DNA of 64,000 nucleotides, taken from Larix kaempferi. Lineage: Eukaryota > Streptophyta > Pinopsida > Pinales > Pinaceae. The notes beneath the pieces were generated by a model. The model was not told the origin of the DNA and did not search any database. It saw nothing but the letters and a program-made list of their open reading frames with translations. This document shows, one piece after another, positions 1 to 11,807 of the stretch; the stretch's first letter is position 1; each line of letters starts with the position of its first letter. Both the position numbers and the translations under genes were made by a program. The DNA lies in contig BSBM01000106.1 in NCBI GenBank assembly GCA_027924585.1, forward strand, positions 42,190,001-42,254,000, in the 5' to 3' direction.

Positions 1-1155
1 TCCTATTTTACAACACTTCACTCTTCATTTATATCATTGTACTACTAAATTATAACAAGCATAATATCATGCTTCCCTATAACTATAATAGATAAACTAT
101 AATATATAATGTTTTAGATGTTATGGTTTGAAGTATTTTTAGGGGGGGTGGAATTAAGGAGACAATGCTTGGTATCTAGAGTTATTTCCTCCTCTTACTC
201 TCACAATGTGTGAGGGTTAGTTCATCATTGAAAGCGATGTCTCAACACATTAATGGGGTGGTGTCTTGATAGAGAAATCTGCAAAAAGAAAAGAAATATG
301 TGCGTATGCTATAGGCACATTCAAAGGGCCAAACTTAGCTAGCCCTCATGCCATAAGGAGATTCTAATAGTAAAGAAGACCATTCAATATTTTCACTTGT
401 GTTTAAAGCTAGTCAAACTCATTATTTGCATTGATCTCAAGATTATGCAAGGAATGTTGAAAAAAATAGAAAATCCTCATCGAGAATAACTCTCGTATTT
501 AAAAATGACTTGTTTGGTTGGACAAATTTGATTTTGAATTCCAATTCAGGTTTGGATATTTGAAATGTCTAGCAAAAATGATTACTCGAGAAGAAGCACA
601 ACATGTGCTCATAATGTTTTCTAGAAATCCAAATAAGAGATCAGAAAAACTAAAGATTGTGATTCTTCTTTCAAGCGAATTCCATATGATGATTGGACTA
701 GGAAAGTTGTTGGGAAAGAAAAATTGATCTACCATAAGTCTTTAGATCAAGAGATTGAAGAAATCACTCTATAGTGTACCCTTTAAACTAAAGCACCTTC
801 TTTCACCTTAGAAAGAGTTACCAACTTGTATGTTGCACATAAGCTTCACACAACTACTAAGCTCGGAGAGCTGAGTAGAGCTGCAACAAATTTTTCAAGT
901 TCCATCTGACAAATCATGTATATAACATGATCATCTTGATATCAAAAATAGAAAGGAGATTTAGTGTTTCATGTTAAACAAATAGCCTAGATCAGAAAAC
1001 ATGCCAACGAGGCCTTCCAAAGATAATATCAATACTTCTAGGGCAGTCATGATGACTATGATCCATGAACAATGGCATACTCAATAACCTACAAATTATT
1101 AACAATAAACTAGGTGTTTTCAAAAATAAAATAACATTCCTCACAATCTCAAGAT
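1..1155. other. AT-rich intergenic DNA, nothing recognised
   Basis: I see no coding motif, RNA gene or transposon terminus here. The overlapping small open frames around 499-735 lie on both strands, show no family signature and look like chance. Confidence 0.5.
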
Positions 1156-1207
1156 GAGATGAAATGGATTGTTACATTTATGAGATGAAATGGATTGTTA
1201 CATTTAT
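1156..1207. repeat. 26-bp tandem duplication
   Basis: The unit beginning GAGATGAAATGGATTG occurs twice without visible mismatch at 1156-1181 and 1182-1207. This looks like a recent slippage duplication. Confidence 0.85.
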
Positions 1208-1300
1208 AACAAGGGTGTAGCGAAAGCAACATAGATATGGTAAGTACAAGGATATATAGATCAATTTTGACACACTAATAACTTAACACTCCAACACCTC

Positions 1301-1336
1301 CTCAATGGTCACATTGACCTCAATGGTCACATTGAC
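1301..1336. repeat. 18-bp tandem duplication
   Basis: CTCAATGGTCACATTGAC occurs at 1301-1318 and again at 1319-1336. The unit contains an imperfect palindrome (AATGGTCACATT). Confidence 0.85.
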
Positions 1337-4300
1337 AGACACACCAAATATTTTAATATACCCCTATGTATGGGTCTAGGGAAGATGTCAATGATCATTG
1401 TCACCATGTATCAGTCCAAAATGTGAAAGATACTTCTTAGGTGTCTCCTTGGAAAAATTTTCCTATGCCCATGGTTTTGAAAGAATATCAAACGCCATAA
1501 ACTTTTCCCTTATGAATTTATTTATCCCATATTTTATTCCCATATCCCATTTACCCTTTAATTTCCCATCCTTTATTAATATGTGTCTCTTTTCCTAAGT
1601 CCCTGCACTTTCACTTTCCCTTTTATATCATTTTCCCATTCTCCTAATTCCCTTCCTTCCTTTTATCATCTCCAAAAATAAAAAATAAAAAATAATGATT
1701 TTTTTTTAAGATTATCCCTTCCTTAGAGCATCAATAAAGGTGAAATAGAATAATGTTTTGTCCCTTTCAAACCCCTTTATGCCCTCTCCAAGAAAATGCA
1801 TTTAAAATTCCCATCTCTAAAGTTTCATTATACCATCATATAAGCAATGTTTCCTCTCATTCCATAAATTTTCATGGATGCCATAAAAGCTTCCTTAACA
1901 CAATTAATGGTTGTGATTTTTTTTTAAATAAGTAAATATGAGAGAAGGGCACTTTTGAAGTTGTCCAAATTATTTAAGGATGTGGGCATGGAATTGTTAG
2001 TAGCTATTTGCAAATAAACCTGAAGGGATTTAAATACAAAGGTGGAAAATTTTTCCATGTGGAGCTTCATGAGCATCTTTATAATGGGATATTGTCATTA
2101 GTGGTGTTCCTTTAAAACTTTGACCCGTCCTTTGATCATATTAATATTCAAATATGTCATTCTCCTATAAAGGACATATTTCCCCTTACCTATATAACTA
2201 TTAGTGACAATAGAAACTTCAACGGCTTGTTGGAGTTTTCACTCAACCAAAACCTACATACTCAACTTTCCACGAGGCTACTTATGGTCATAAACCCACA
2301 CCCATGTATATTATTATTGGAATTGCGGTGATGATGGGGATCTTTATGGCATCATATTCAATTACACAACCTATGTTGGTGGAGTAAAATTTGACTATAT
2401 AAAATGAATAGATGGGATGAAGATCAAGAAAATATCAATATCGATCACCACACAACACCATTAAAATATTGTTGTCACCCCAACAACCCCCCTAAAATTC
2501 TTACGACACTTTAGGGGTCCCTCATTTCAATATTTTGAAAAAACAGACCTCTTGATTTAGGAGGTGTGGATAGATGGTCTCCTTTCTAGGTTGTTCAGCT
2601 TTTTCTTGGCTTAGTTTTCACTACATGAGCATTTGATGGTTTGACATGGTGTTTGTCGAGGACATCTTTTGGCCTACTTGGATTGGTTTCATGTTTCGAT
2701 AGTTAGGTGAAGTTTTTCCCTTCACTCCATAAATAAATCAATGAGCAAAGGTTGCATATCCCAATAAATTAACTAATGGCTTATTTCTTAAAATCTTCAC
2801 CCACGTGTTGAAAGAATTTACATTTGAAGAATGGATATGAGCTCACTATTTCGAATTTGACAATACTTCAATTTTTTATAAGCATTGGATTTCCATTAAA
2901 AATAATTTTCAATGCTTGTAATTTTGAGGCATTGAAATAATTCAATTTAAGGCACATATTTGAACGATTTTTTACCAGAAGTTTGTTTTGATCCATTCTT
3001 ATTTTCAAATAATAATAATAATACATGATTTTTTGTACTATTATTGATCTTCTTCTTAAAATACAAAAGTCATTGAAATTGGAAAAGACATAAATGATCA
3101 ATCTCTTAGTTTTTATAACTTAAAAAGATATTTGGACATTCTTTAATGAGAATAATCATTTAATGTGTTAGTATATATCTTAAACAATATCGAAATTGTA
3201 TTACTTCGCTATAATAATTTAGCTTTTGAGAGTGACTATCTTAAAAAGAATTATTTAAACTAATATAAATTTTTCAAACTTTAATATGAATATTTTCTTT
3301 TAGAGTTAGCTTGCACAAATATTCATATTATGTTTTCATTGAAATCAATCAAACCTTTAAACTTACACCATCCAATTGTGATTTTTCCTTTATCATATGA
3401 TTGAAAAAATCTTATTTTGAAATCTCTCGTTGGAGATTGTGTTTAAAAAAGAAAAGAGAGCTTATCATTATTAAAAGATTTATGAATAATTTCGTTTATA
3501 TTTTTGTTCTCTTTTTATGAACAATGGTATAAAAGATATTTTATGTTCATTTGAAGCTACAAAATTCTCAAAGGACAAGATAATTAATTTCTTATGCCAT
3601 ATTTTTGAGTGGGGATAATTGCCACGTTTTTAAAGAAGGAGATAATGGAATTTCAAATTCCAATGTAAGAGTAAAATAATAACATTTGAAGGGTCATATT
3701 AATGGAAGAACCTACGTATTAATTTTCATGAATATGAATGGGATCAAAGTAAACGATAATCAGATCGATCTACTTTAAACAACATTTCAAGTAAATTTCT
3801 TTATAAAAGACCGTGGGAGTTGTAGATATCTGAGATATTTGCTTTTTTGCATTGATATTTTCACCCAACGTTTCAGATCAAATGCAAATGCATAAATCTC
3901 GTCAAAACGTTTATATTTTATGGAGCTGTCACGCTAGTTTTTCTGGGAAGTCCACGTTGATATCTATGTACAGAAGCATTAGCATATGCATTGTTGCAAG
4001 TTTTGCATTTGAATTTGAATTTTATCACCAAAGGATCCTATGCAACCAACTCACTAACGAGGAAATATTGATCATGGACAACCTGGATCCGTTGCTTTGA
4101 AATTTGAGATTTCTGCGCTATATTTCGCTATCAAATTCTCACAAATTACTGAGGTCATTCTACCACAATGTCACTAGATCTGGATGAAGGAGGAAGACAA
4201 CTGCGATCATGCTTGGCATCATAAAAAGTATAGGTTGTTCAAGATATTGCTACTTTCGCTCAAACAAAATGTTGGCAGCTGAATCAGTGCTCGAAACTGC

Positions 4301-7300
4301 TTTATGGATTCATTGAAGAGATTGTGGGACTGAAAGTCGAATGTATCTTTTGCTTGTCATCTCATAAAGGATTTTGGCTCGCCATTTGAAGAAAACTCAC
4401 GAGATCTCAAACTCTTATTGTCAACGCATGTTCAGTGGGATACCAGTACTTTATATCAGAAAAAGAATCAATGGGATTATGCAGAATGCCATGCCTTCGT
4501 TATCGAGTCCAAAACCAATAAACAGAGTTCTTAGAATTGATAGTTGGTTTTTATTTTGATTCGATTCTATTTAGTTTTCTTGTTCTAGATTATTGTTTTA
4601 GTTGTATTAGATTTTAGTTCTAGATAGTTTTTTAAGCATTTTGAAATCTTTACAATTTTCTTGCTTTATTGCTGCAGATATGAACTCCAAATTTTAAGTC
4701 AAAGAAAATCGTCAAATTAGAATATAATTTGTGGGTTCTTCTGCACATTGCGTGGGAGAGAAGAACTAATTGGATCGGCTAGTTTTGTGAGAGAGAAGAA
4801 CATCAGACAAATTGGATGTGCTAGAAAATTTTGATAAGGATAATGCAAGCAGAACAGAAAAGAAACTTGAGACTGCACGATAACATTCAAGAAAAGATCG
4901 GATAACATCATTTGAAGATCGCCAATTAGACAACCTATGATTTCATATCATGGAGATATTCTCTATGGATTCGCTGGAGTGAATAACTAATTTGCAACAC
5001 CTTGAAGGAGTTCATTCTAATTCTGAAAGGATCTAATGGCCTATATAATGAATATCAATTTCACAGTAAAAAAAGCTGTGACATGAAATGGTGTATTTCA
5101 CAGAAGAAACATTATCATGGTGGAGTTTGCAAGGAATTATGGCATTAACCCTTTATGGCATGTAATTCGAGTAGAATTGTTAACCTTGAATTGGCTTAAA
5201 ACACAGTTTTTCATCGCGTTGAATATCGTTCTGAGTTATTTCAATGAATCTGGGAAAAACGACCATGCATCCGCAAACTATATCGACTGGTTATGATAAC
5301 CCAACCGAAACCTCGATGTATTAACTCAACTGTTTGGGTAGGTTAATAACCTAGAATACATGGAAATCAAGACACCATGCAAAAATAAAAATATATAACT
5401 CCAACAAATGCCACATAATATTCATATGAACAATAGCAGTGGAACTCGTTAAAAAAATAATGCAGCCACCATTCATAGGGTCAGCCAGAAAAACCAATGG
5501 CACACAAATATCGATCCAGACACACAGGATTAGAAATGGTAGATAGAGCATCAATATCATCAGTGTACAAACAACAAGAGGCAATGAGTGCATCCGCAAA
5601 CGTAACACTATGTAGTAATTGAATATGTGGCCAACGCATCATGACCAGTGATATATGAGGAAAAAACCTAAGACCAAAGATTGATCTATTTGGGAGAAGG
5701 GTCATCAGCATCATTTCGTCGTAGACAGTCAAGCAGGATAAACGGTCTTTTGCAAATACACATCAGGTGATAGAGGGTTGTTAGCAAGCAAACTATGCAG
5801 AGTTTTTCCATCTATCCAAGATTCTCCCTGATGAAAACACTTGCAGTATTTATCGAACATGAATTCGACACTTGATATTTGTTGTCCTTCTCATGACAGC
5901 CTGAATGGCAGACAGACATGCAAAAGAGTAATCGAGATGGCTGGCTGGTTATTTTAAATTTGTTGGTTTTATATACAAGGTTGAAGCATGAGTTGTTATA
6001 AAGAAGGAGATTGTTTTTCTACAAAGTATTACCCCACGCAGCTCCGGCAACATAATACACCAACAGCATGGCAATATATTTATTAGAAAATAATCAAAGC
6101 AACCTTTGTGTCGGCCAACCTATGTTACACAGGACCATTGTAACACATCATAGTGAGCAGAGAATACATTACACGTTAGCGGAGTAAGGACCAGCGCCCT
6201 ATGAAGGAAGAGAGCAACAATGGAAAACACAATTGGAATGCACATCATAAAAAATGCCGATGGTAGGGAATGTAATGCGGCCAACCGTTACACACAAAAA
6301 TAAAAAGTAAAACACATCATGTTGCCAATTGGCACTCATTCGATGGGAAGAGAATCGCAGAGGGACTTGGCACGATGGCATAGGGAAAGAATGCATACAC
6401 AAAAAAACGTCGAGATTGATAGAGGTCACCCAATGAGAATGCTCCAAAGATATCGATGTTTCCATACTTAGCATGGATTGAACACTTCAATGCAGGCGAG
6501 GGAGGCCTATTGGAGATGATAGGCATACAAGATCTCGCATACATGGAATCCACAGTCCATGCAGATCACTGATAGAATGCAGAATTCACACAAAAAAAAA
6601 TGCTCAAGTGGTATTCCACACTACAACAGGAAAAATGCTAACCCTAGCAGAGTAGCTCAACAGTTGGAGAAATATCAAGCCAAAGAAGAAGTGTAGATCA
6701 CCTCCCTATTTGGCCCAGAAAAACAAAAGGAAAACATGAGTAGACAAAAGGCAATGAAGACTCAAAGAGTAGAAAAGTAATTAAAAAATCAGGCATTTGG
6801 TGTTCCATCGACCTCCACAATAGTAATCACACCAGAGAGCATAAAATACTGACCATGAAGATACTAGCATGTGGGAAACAACGAACATTCACCTCGAGTC
6901 CATCCGCAGTCAAGTTAGAATCAATATTTTAAAAATTTTGAACTCCAACACTTAGGAGTACACGCAAGGGTTGATGAAACCCCAAGCTGAGGCCGACCAC
7001 ATGCATAGGCTAATCGTTGGTTTGCCACACAATATCTAGCCAATAAGCTTAGAGATATGAGGAGAAGAAGGGGTTTCCCAAAGACTTTTTTGATGTGTGG
7101 TAGATGTCAGGGTTTTGTTATAGATCGATGCGGAGAGGAATCCCTTTGAATTTAATAGATTTATAAACACTACAAAATGTAACTCAAATAATGCAAATAC
7201 TAGGTGGGTGGATTTGTATTTCTGCTAAGTTTGTATATTAATATTTTTTCAGGATTATGATAGGGAAGGAAACTAAGGTCGAGCCAAAAAATAGGAACCT

Positions 7301-7626
7301 ACAACTGTGAAAGAGAGCAGACAATTTTTTTTACGGAAACCAATTTATATTCTCCATACATAGTTCTACTATATGATGTACCTAAGTACAATTAGAGTGT
7401 GACCATACTTGCAAAGAGAGGAGCCCAGATACATTTCAAATCTTAACATTGTAAGCTGAACCTTTACCTCGGTCCTTAATCTTGTGTTGTGTATGCCAAT
7501 GCTTATTGATTCTTTGAGTGGGTGATTCCATGAGCAAGCAAGGCATTTTATAGGGATGAATACAACAGTATATGGGATTGATATTGCTGGAAATTAGCGT
7601 GAGCCAAGAACCCATGTCAAATTTTG
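1337..7626. other. Long gene-free stretch, no recognisable element
   Basis: About 6.3 kb with scattered short open frames on both strands and no conserved motif. Base composition becomes more balanced between about 3850 and 6900, so an old LTR or gene remnant could be hidden there. I could not match it to anything else in the window or find terminal repeats. Confidence 0.4.
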
Positions 7627-7725
7627 TTGGAAATCGACAACGATCCCAATATCCTAGTAAAATTCAATTAGAAATCGAGGGCGATCCCAATATCTTGGTC
7701 AAATTCAATTAGAAATCGAGGGAAA
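7627..7725. repeat. 41-bp tandem repeat, about 2.4 copies
   Basis: Units starting TT(G/A)GAAATCGA occur at 7627, 7668 and 7709. They share an internal CGATCCCAATATC block and differ at a few positions; the third copy is partial. Confidence 0.75.
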
Positions 7726-8021
7726 CTAGAGGAGTTTAGAAAAAATTTACTCGAAAAGGGGGGCAAACCTAGGATCCCACTTGAAATTTCGGTAGAAATC
7801 GGGCGAGCAGAGAATTTTAGGGGAATTTTAGAGGATGGATTTTTTTTTGGTTTTTTTTCCTAAAAATACTCTGGCTATTTAAGTTTTAGGAATTATTTTA
7901 TTTATAATTTGTGGACGAAATGTTTATTTTATTCAAAATTTGTTTAATATACAAAATTCGCTCAACAAAAAATCCAAACCCCTCTAAGATTGCCCATGGG
8001 CTATAATTTGCCCCTTAAATT

Positions 8022-8530
8022 ATCTATGATGATGGTGGTGACGACGACAACGATGATGGTGAAGATGGTGAAGATGATGACAATGATAAGGGTTAGGGGT
8101 TAATTTTTATTTGATTAGACACTTTAGAGGTTAGAATTACGTGGTTAGGATTATAGGGGTTAAGGTATATATATCATTATGTGTTAGTATTTAGAAGTCT
8201 TAGGAGATATACTAGTTTAGAATTATAGTGGGCCAAGAGTTATGTTGGTTAGTTGTATTCGGGACTAGGGATTGCAAGTTCCTAGGGACAAATGGTAAAG
8301 GGTTTGGGGATTGAGATATAGGGGTCATGGATTTATGGTTAAAAGGATGAAGATTTATATGTACATGAGGATAGTGCAAGTTAGTGATTTTGTGTAATAG
8401 TATATCACCTAACCCTTGTGGTGAAGGAGAGAAGAGAGGGGTGAGAGAGGGAGGAGGAATTGGATAGAGTGGGGGGGATTGGGTGGATAGGAAGAGAGGG
8501 GGGTGGGGTTATAGAGAGGGGCGGGGGTCC
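8022..8530. repeat. GAT-rich tract followed by purine/G-rich tract
   Basis: A degenerate GAT/GGT trinucleotide run (8022-8090) is followed after about 300 bases by a strongly purine-biased stretch (about 8420-8530) of G runs and GAGAG blocks. The same two ingredients recur in a larger version at 30640-31750. Nothing suggests coding. Confidence 0.6.
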
Positions 8531-9733
8531 CAACCTTAGAGGCAATCTCATCTTTTTCAACAAAAATAGTAAATGAAAATAGTTTGGAACTTTTATGTCT
8601 AGGAATGGAAATTAGATTTTATAGAGATAGAAGCAACATGTGCGCGTATTGCATGCATGCGTGTCTGGATTCAAATTGCTTTTGGTGCCCTTGCTGGTTT
8701 AGAATTAGCTTCGGATTTCCAAACCTTAAAGCTCGGTCTAATTTATGGCAGAACGCATCAAATGCTGTAACTTCATGTTTTTCACGCAAAGCTCCACTAT
8801 GTCGAGCTCTGTGTGTAGATTCTAACTATATATTTTTTGAATAGATATGTTGTTGTTTTCTATTTGTTATTCATTTTTAACTATACTCATGTAAAATTTG
8901 TAAAAAACATAGGTGGTTTATTTGGCCTATAAATTTTGATTGGCTTACCTATTTCGAGAACGGAAATGAACCTGCACAAGAGTACAAGAATACCTACAAG
9001 CTAAAAAAAAAGAGGTTTTTTTATTATGTTCAGACCATGATATGGTGTACCAACACTTGACCACTTCACTGAATTTCGTAATTTTAAAAAAATATAAATT
9101 TAACTTTTAAAATTTTGGAAAAATAGCCTCGCACAAGATTTGTCTGTTGCCTAGGCGTCTACATTATTTTTTCCTCATAAATTGACAATTTACATAACAA
9201 ACAGGTGGACCAACAAAAACATGTGCATTATATTTTAGAGAAAAAATAGCATACCAATATTAAAATAATGACATTATGGGGTGGTTATACCACTTTTCCA
9301 CAAATAAAAGTTATATATTCCTAAAGGTCATCCGTTTTTCTACTTTTCATCTTTTTACACATAATTCACCCAACTCCATTTTAAGGCAACACGTGAAGTT
9401 GTATTCACCAGAATTTCAAGGGTAATGATTTGGCTTCATTTTAAACCAACCTAAATGTAGGAGATTTCAACTTTGACTTGTTAAGTTGTAAAAAAAAATT
9501 ATTACAAAATGAATCTAATTCTATAAGTTAAAAATGATTAAAAAAAAGTATAAATTAATAATTTTTATAAATTAATATATTCTATTAAATAATAATAATA
9601 AATAATAAATTATTAATTAGTATATATTTTCAATTAGTTCATAATTTTCTCTTGAATAAATTTGGTTTCCTCTAAAATTAAAAGGCGATTTTTTTTTAAT
9701 AATTAATATTATTTAAATTAAAAATATAAAATC
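8531..9733. other. AT-rich intergenic DNA, nothing recognised
   Basis: No coding family, tRNA or element terminus is seen. The open frame at 8584-8844 is rich in Cys and aromatic residues without a recognisable domain. Confidence 0.45.
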
Positions 9734-10015
9734 GAAAACTTAAAATATTTAAACTACACCTTTATTTGTAAATTTTTAAGTTTAAATCATAAAATTTACA
9801 TTTCGCATATAATATATGTTTATACTTTTTATTTTTTCAAAGTTGATATTTATTTAAATTTACTAGAAAAAATTGAAAACTTAAAATATTTATGCTACAC
9901 CTTTATTTTGCAAATTTTTAAATTTAAATCATAAAATTTATACTACACATAATATGTGTTAATACTTTTTATTTCTTGAAGATTGATATTGATTTAAATA
10001 TCAAAATGTTTATAT
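9734..10015. repeat. Diverged 141-bp tandem duplication
   Basis: The block beginning GAAAACTTAAAATATTTA occurs at 9734 and again at 9875. Both copies continue with a similar CTACACCTTTATTT stretch and a similar ATAATAT(A/G)TGTT stretch. Visible substitutions and indels make this an old duplication. Confidence 0.7.
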
Positions 10016-10136
10016 TATTTGTTATAATATTATGTTATGCTATAAGTTTTCATGTTTTATTATGAATTTTAATTATGCTCATTATTTCATCTTAGATATT
10101 ATATTCTAAGGAGAATTTAAGCGTTAAGAGAAAACT

Positions 10137-10152
10137 AAGATATTATAAGGAG
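10137..10152. repeat. Target-site duplication, left, of the SINE
   Basis: The 16 bases AAGATATTATAAGGAG are repeated exactly at 10378-10393, bracketing the SINE. Confidence 0.9.
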
Positions 10153-10377
10153 ATGGCCCGCAGGGTGTAGCTCAACCGACGATTTGCTTGATATGAAGAA
10201 AATGTTGTAAATGGAGGTCACGAGTTCAAATCACCCAGCTTACCCATGCCCCACGCTTGCGGGCTGTGTGGGTGCACCTAGGGGTAGAGTGGTAGAGGAC
10301 GGGATTGGATCCCTCGAACCCATGTCATGCAAGTACCAGCCCCTTCCCAATTTTTGATTCCCCTAGTTACAAAAAAA
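10153..10377 (+). mobile_element. tRNA-derived SINE
   Basis: A roughly 225-bp short interspersed element. Near its 5' end it has an A-box-like TGTAGCTCAACCGAC (about 10165) and about 45 bases later a B-box-like GAGTTCAAATC (about 10225), the spacing of a tRNA-type RNA polymerase III promoter. It ends in a short A run and is flanked by perfect 16-bp duplications, the mark of LINE-assisted retroposition. The 3' half holds a second tRNA-flavoured stretch (GGGTAGAGTGGTAGAGGAC, later CTCGAACCC), so a dimeric tRNA-like body is possible. SINEs are non-autonomous and do not encode protein. I cannot assign the family by name. Confidence 0.82.
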
Positions 10378-10393
10378 AAGATATTATAAGGAG
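10378..10393. repeat. Target-site duplication, right, of the SINE
   Basis: Exact copy of 10137-10152, directly after the SINE A tail. Confidence 0.9.
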
Positions 10394-10450
10394 GTCATTA
10401 ACCCTAATTTGGAAGATGAAGAATATTTCTCGATAGTAACTAGTTCAATG

Positions 10451-10760
10451 AAGAAAATTAATATAGCCAATATTAGACTGAACTCCCATAAGCTTCATAG
10501 AGAAATAGGGCATCTATTCCCAAAACTCTGTGGGCATTTGCCATCTAAATCACTTTCTCTTAGAGTGCCCTGCTTACATCCACATTAGATATGAGTTAAA
10601 GCAAACCAAGTAATAATCTTTTTAAGGCCCGTGTAGTATCCCTCATTTATACTCTATTGTTTTGTAAATGTAATCGCAATTATGTAAATGGCCTTGGTGA
10701 GGAGCTCAAGGCCAAGCCCCCACCAGTGGAACTTGGGAGTATTATTATGTTATTTTCCTA
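10451..10760 (+). pseudogene. LINE reverse-transcriptase C-terminal remnant, copy 1
   Basis: Translation from 10451 gives a stretch with ANIRLNSHKLHREIG. After a frame change, 10548-10600 reads NHFLLECPAYIHIRYE. These are the conserved pieces that follow the polymerase domain in many LINE ORF2 proteins, where a Cys-Cys-His-Cys knuckle sits in a V-E-D-E-x-H-F-L-L-x-C context. This copy has lost about 25 bases carrying the first two cysteines, which are present in the related copy at 30181-30610. It is only a fragment and dead. The first part of the family's polymerase is not in the window. Confidence 0.65.
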
Positions 10761-11223
10761 AATGTTACTAAGGATGTGACGCTGCTTAAACGACAAGTAA
10801 CTAAATCCATTAGGGTAGAGAGAGCAGTCGATTGACTAGGAAGCCGTGAGAACCTAGTATAATTATGGCAGTTGGAATCTTGGTGTCCATAGGCTCTTGA
10901 AGGATAAAATGAATGGTTTAATTGACTTCAAAAGGTTAAGGTGTCATCCTAAACTAAAGCCAAGGACTAAATTGTTGAAAGCATTTAGTCAACCTAGGTG
11001 AATATTATTGATAAATCTTAGGTAGGACTAAGTAAATGCCCTAGATAGGAGTATGATCACCCTAGTTATGACGAAGTGTGTTGAAGAGTAATACTGTAAA
11101 TAGCTTCTTAGAGAAAGAATTTAAGAAATTTGGTCACCTGAAATCTCAAGTGGAGAAAGACAAGTTTATTATCATTACAATAAAATTATCAAATGTATGA
11201 AAAATACTAAATCAAATTATCAA
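10761..11223. other. Intergenic, nothing recognised
   Basis: No motif or repeat is seen until the AT microsatellite that flanks the next LINE. Confidence 0.4.
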
Positions 11224-11248
11224 ATATATATATATATATATAAAGAGT
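11224..11248. repeat. AT microsatellite plus AAAGAGT: probable left target-site duplication
   Basis: (AT)n followed by AAAGAGT, matched at 15321-15349 on the other side of LINE A. Because AT runs are common here, only the AAAGAGT part is informative. Confidence 0.55.
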
Positions 11249-11285
11249 ATTAGTGGCTTGAGACCCTAGGGTCTACTCTTTTCTG

Positions 11286-11732
11286 GTGTATAAATCTTGT
11301 TGGGGTATTATGATGGAGGGTACTCAAAGATATGATGATACATCTTTATCTATTTTAAACTGTTATGCCCCATATAAGAACATAGAACTATTTTGGAATG
11401 GTCTACAATCTACTGGGCTTTTGGACAGAGAAAACATTATTGTGGCTGGTGACTTAAATTTTACTTGGTTATCTCAGGAGATTTGGGGAACAAATGCAAA
11501 GTTGGATGTTTTGGCTGATTATTTCTTTGAGTTCTTGATTAATAATGACTTGATTGATGTGTGCATAGGTGCCATTTCTCCTACCTGGTCAAATGGCAGA
11601 GGGGGACATGATTCTATTCTTAAAAGACTAGGTAATTTCCTCATTAAGAGTAAACTTCTGGAGTCCTGTTGCAGGTATCAAACTTGGGTTGGTAAGGTCA
11701 AGATATCGGATCACTGGCCTATATTTATGTAG
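11286..11732 (+). pseudogene. LINE A endonuclease domain, C-terminal part
   Basis: Encodes the end of an endonuclease/exonuclease/phosphatase domain, the enzyme that nicks target DNA for LINE insertion. Visible hallmarks are NIIVAGDLN about one third in, the TWSNGRGG segment, and a terminal ISDHWPI (the catalytic S-D-H motif). The catalytic N-terminal N and E motifs are absent because the element starts inside the domain. The family's usual R-L-D-R after the N-G-R loop has become LKRLGN, a sign of decay. A stop follows directly. Confidence 0.85.
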
Positions 11733-11807
11733 CTGGATGATTGTAAACTTCAGCGTAATTTTCCCTTCAAATTTGACTGCTCCTGGATTACAAATGAGGA
11801 ATTTTTT

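Noticed and set aside
8584-8844. Cys-rich 86-codon frame as a small secreted protein
   Set aside because: No signal peptide or regular cysteine spacing, and the surrounding DNA is low-complexity; likely chance.
10153-10377. A functional tRNA gene
   Set aside because: A and B boxes are present, but no cloverleaf closes and there are retroposition duplications and an A tail; a SINE explains all of it.
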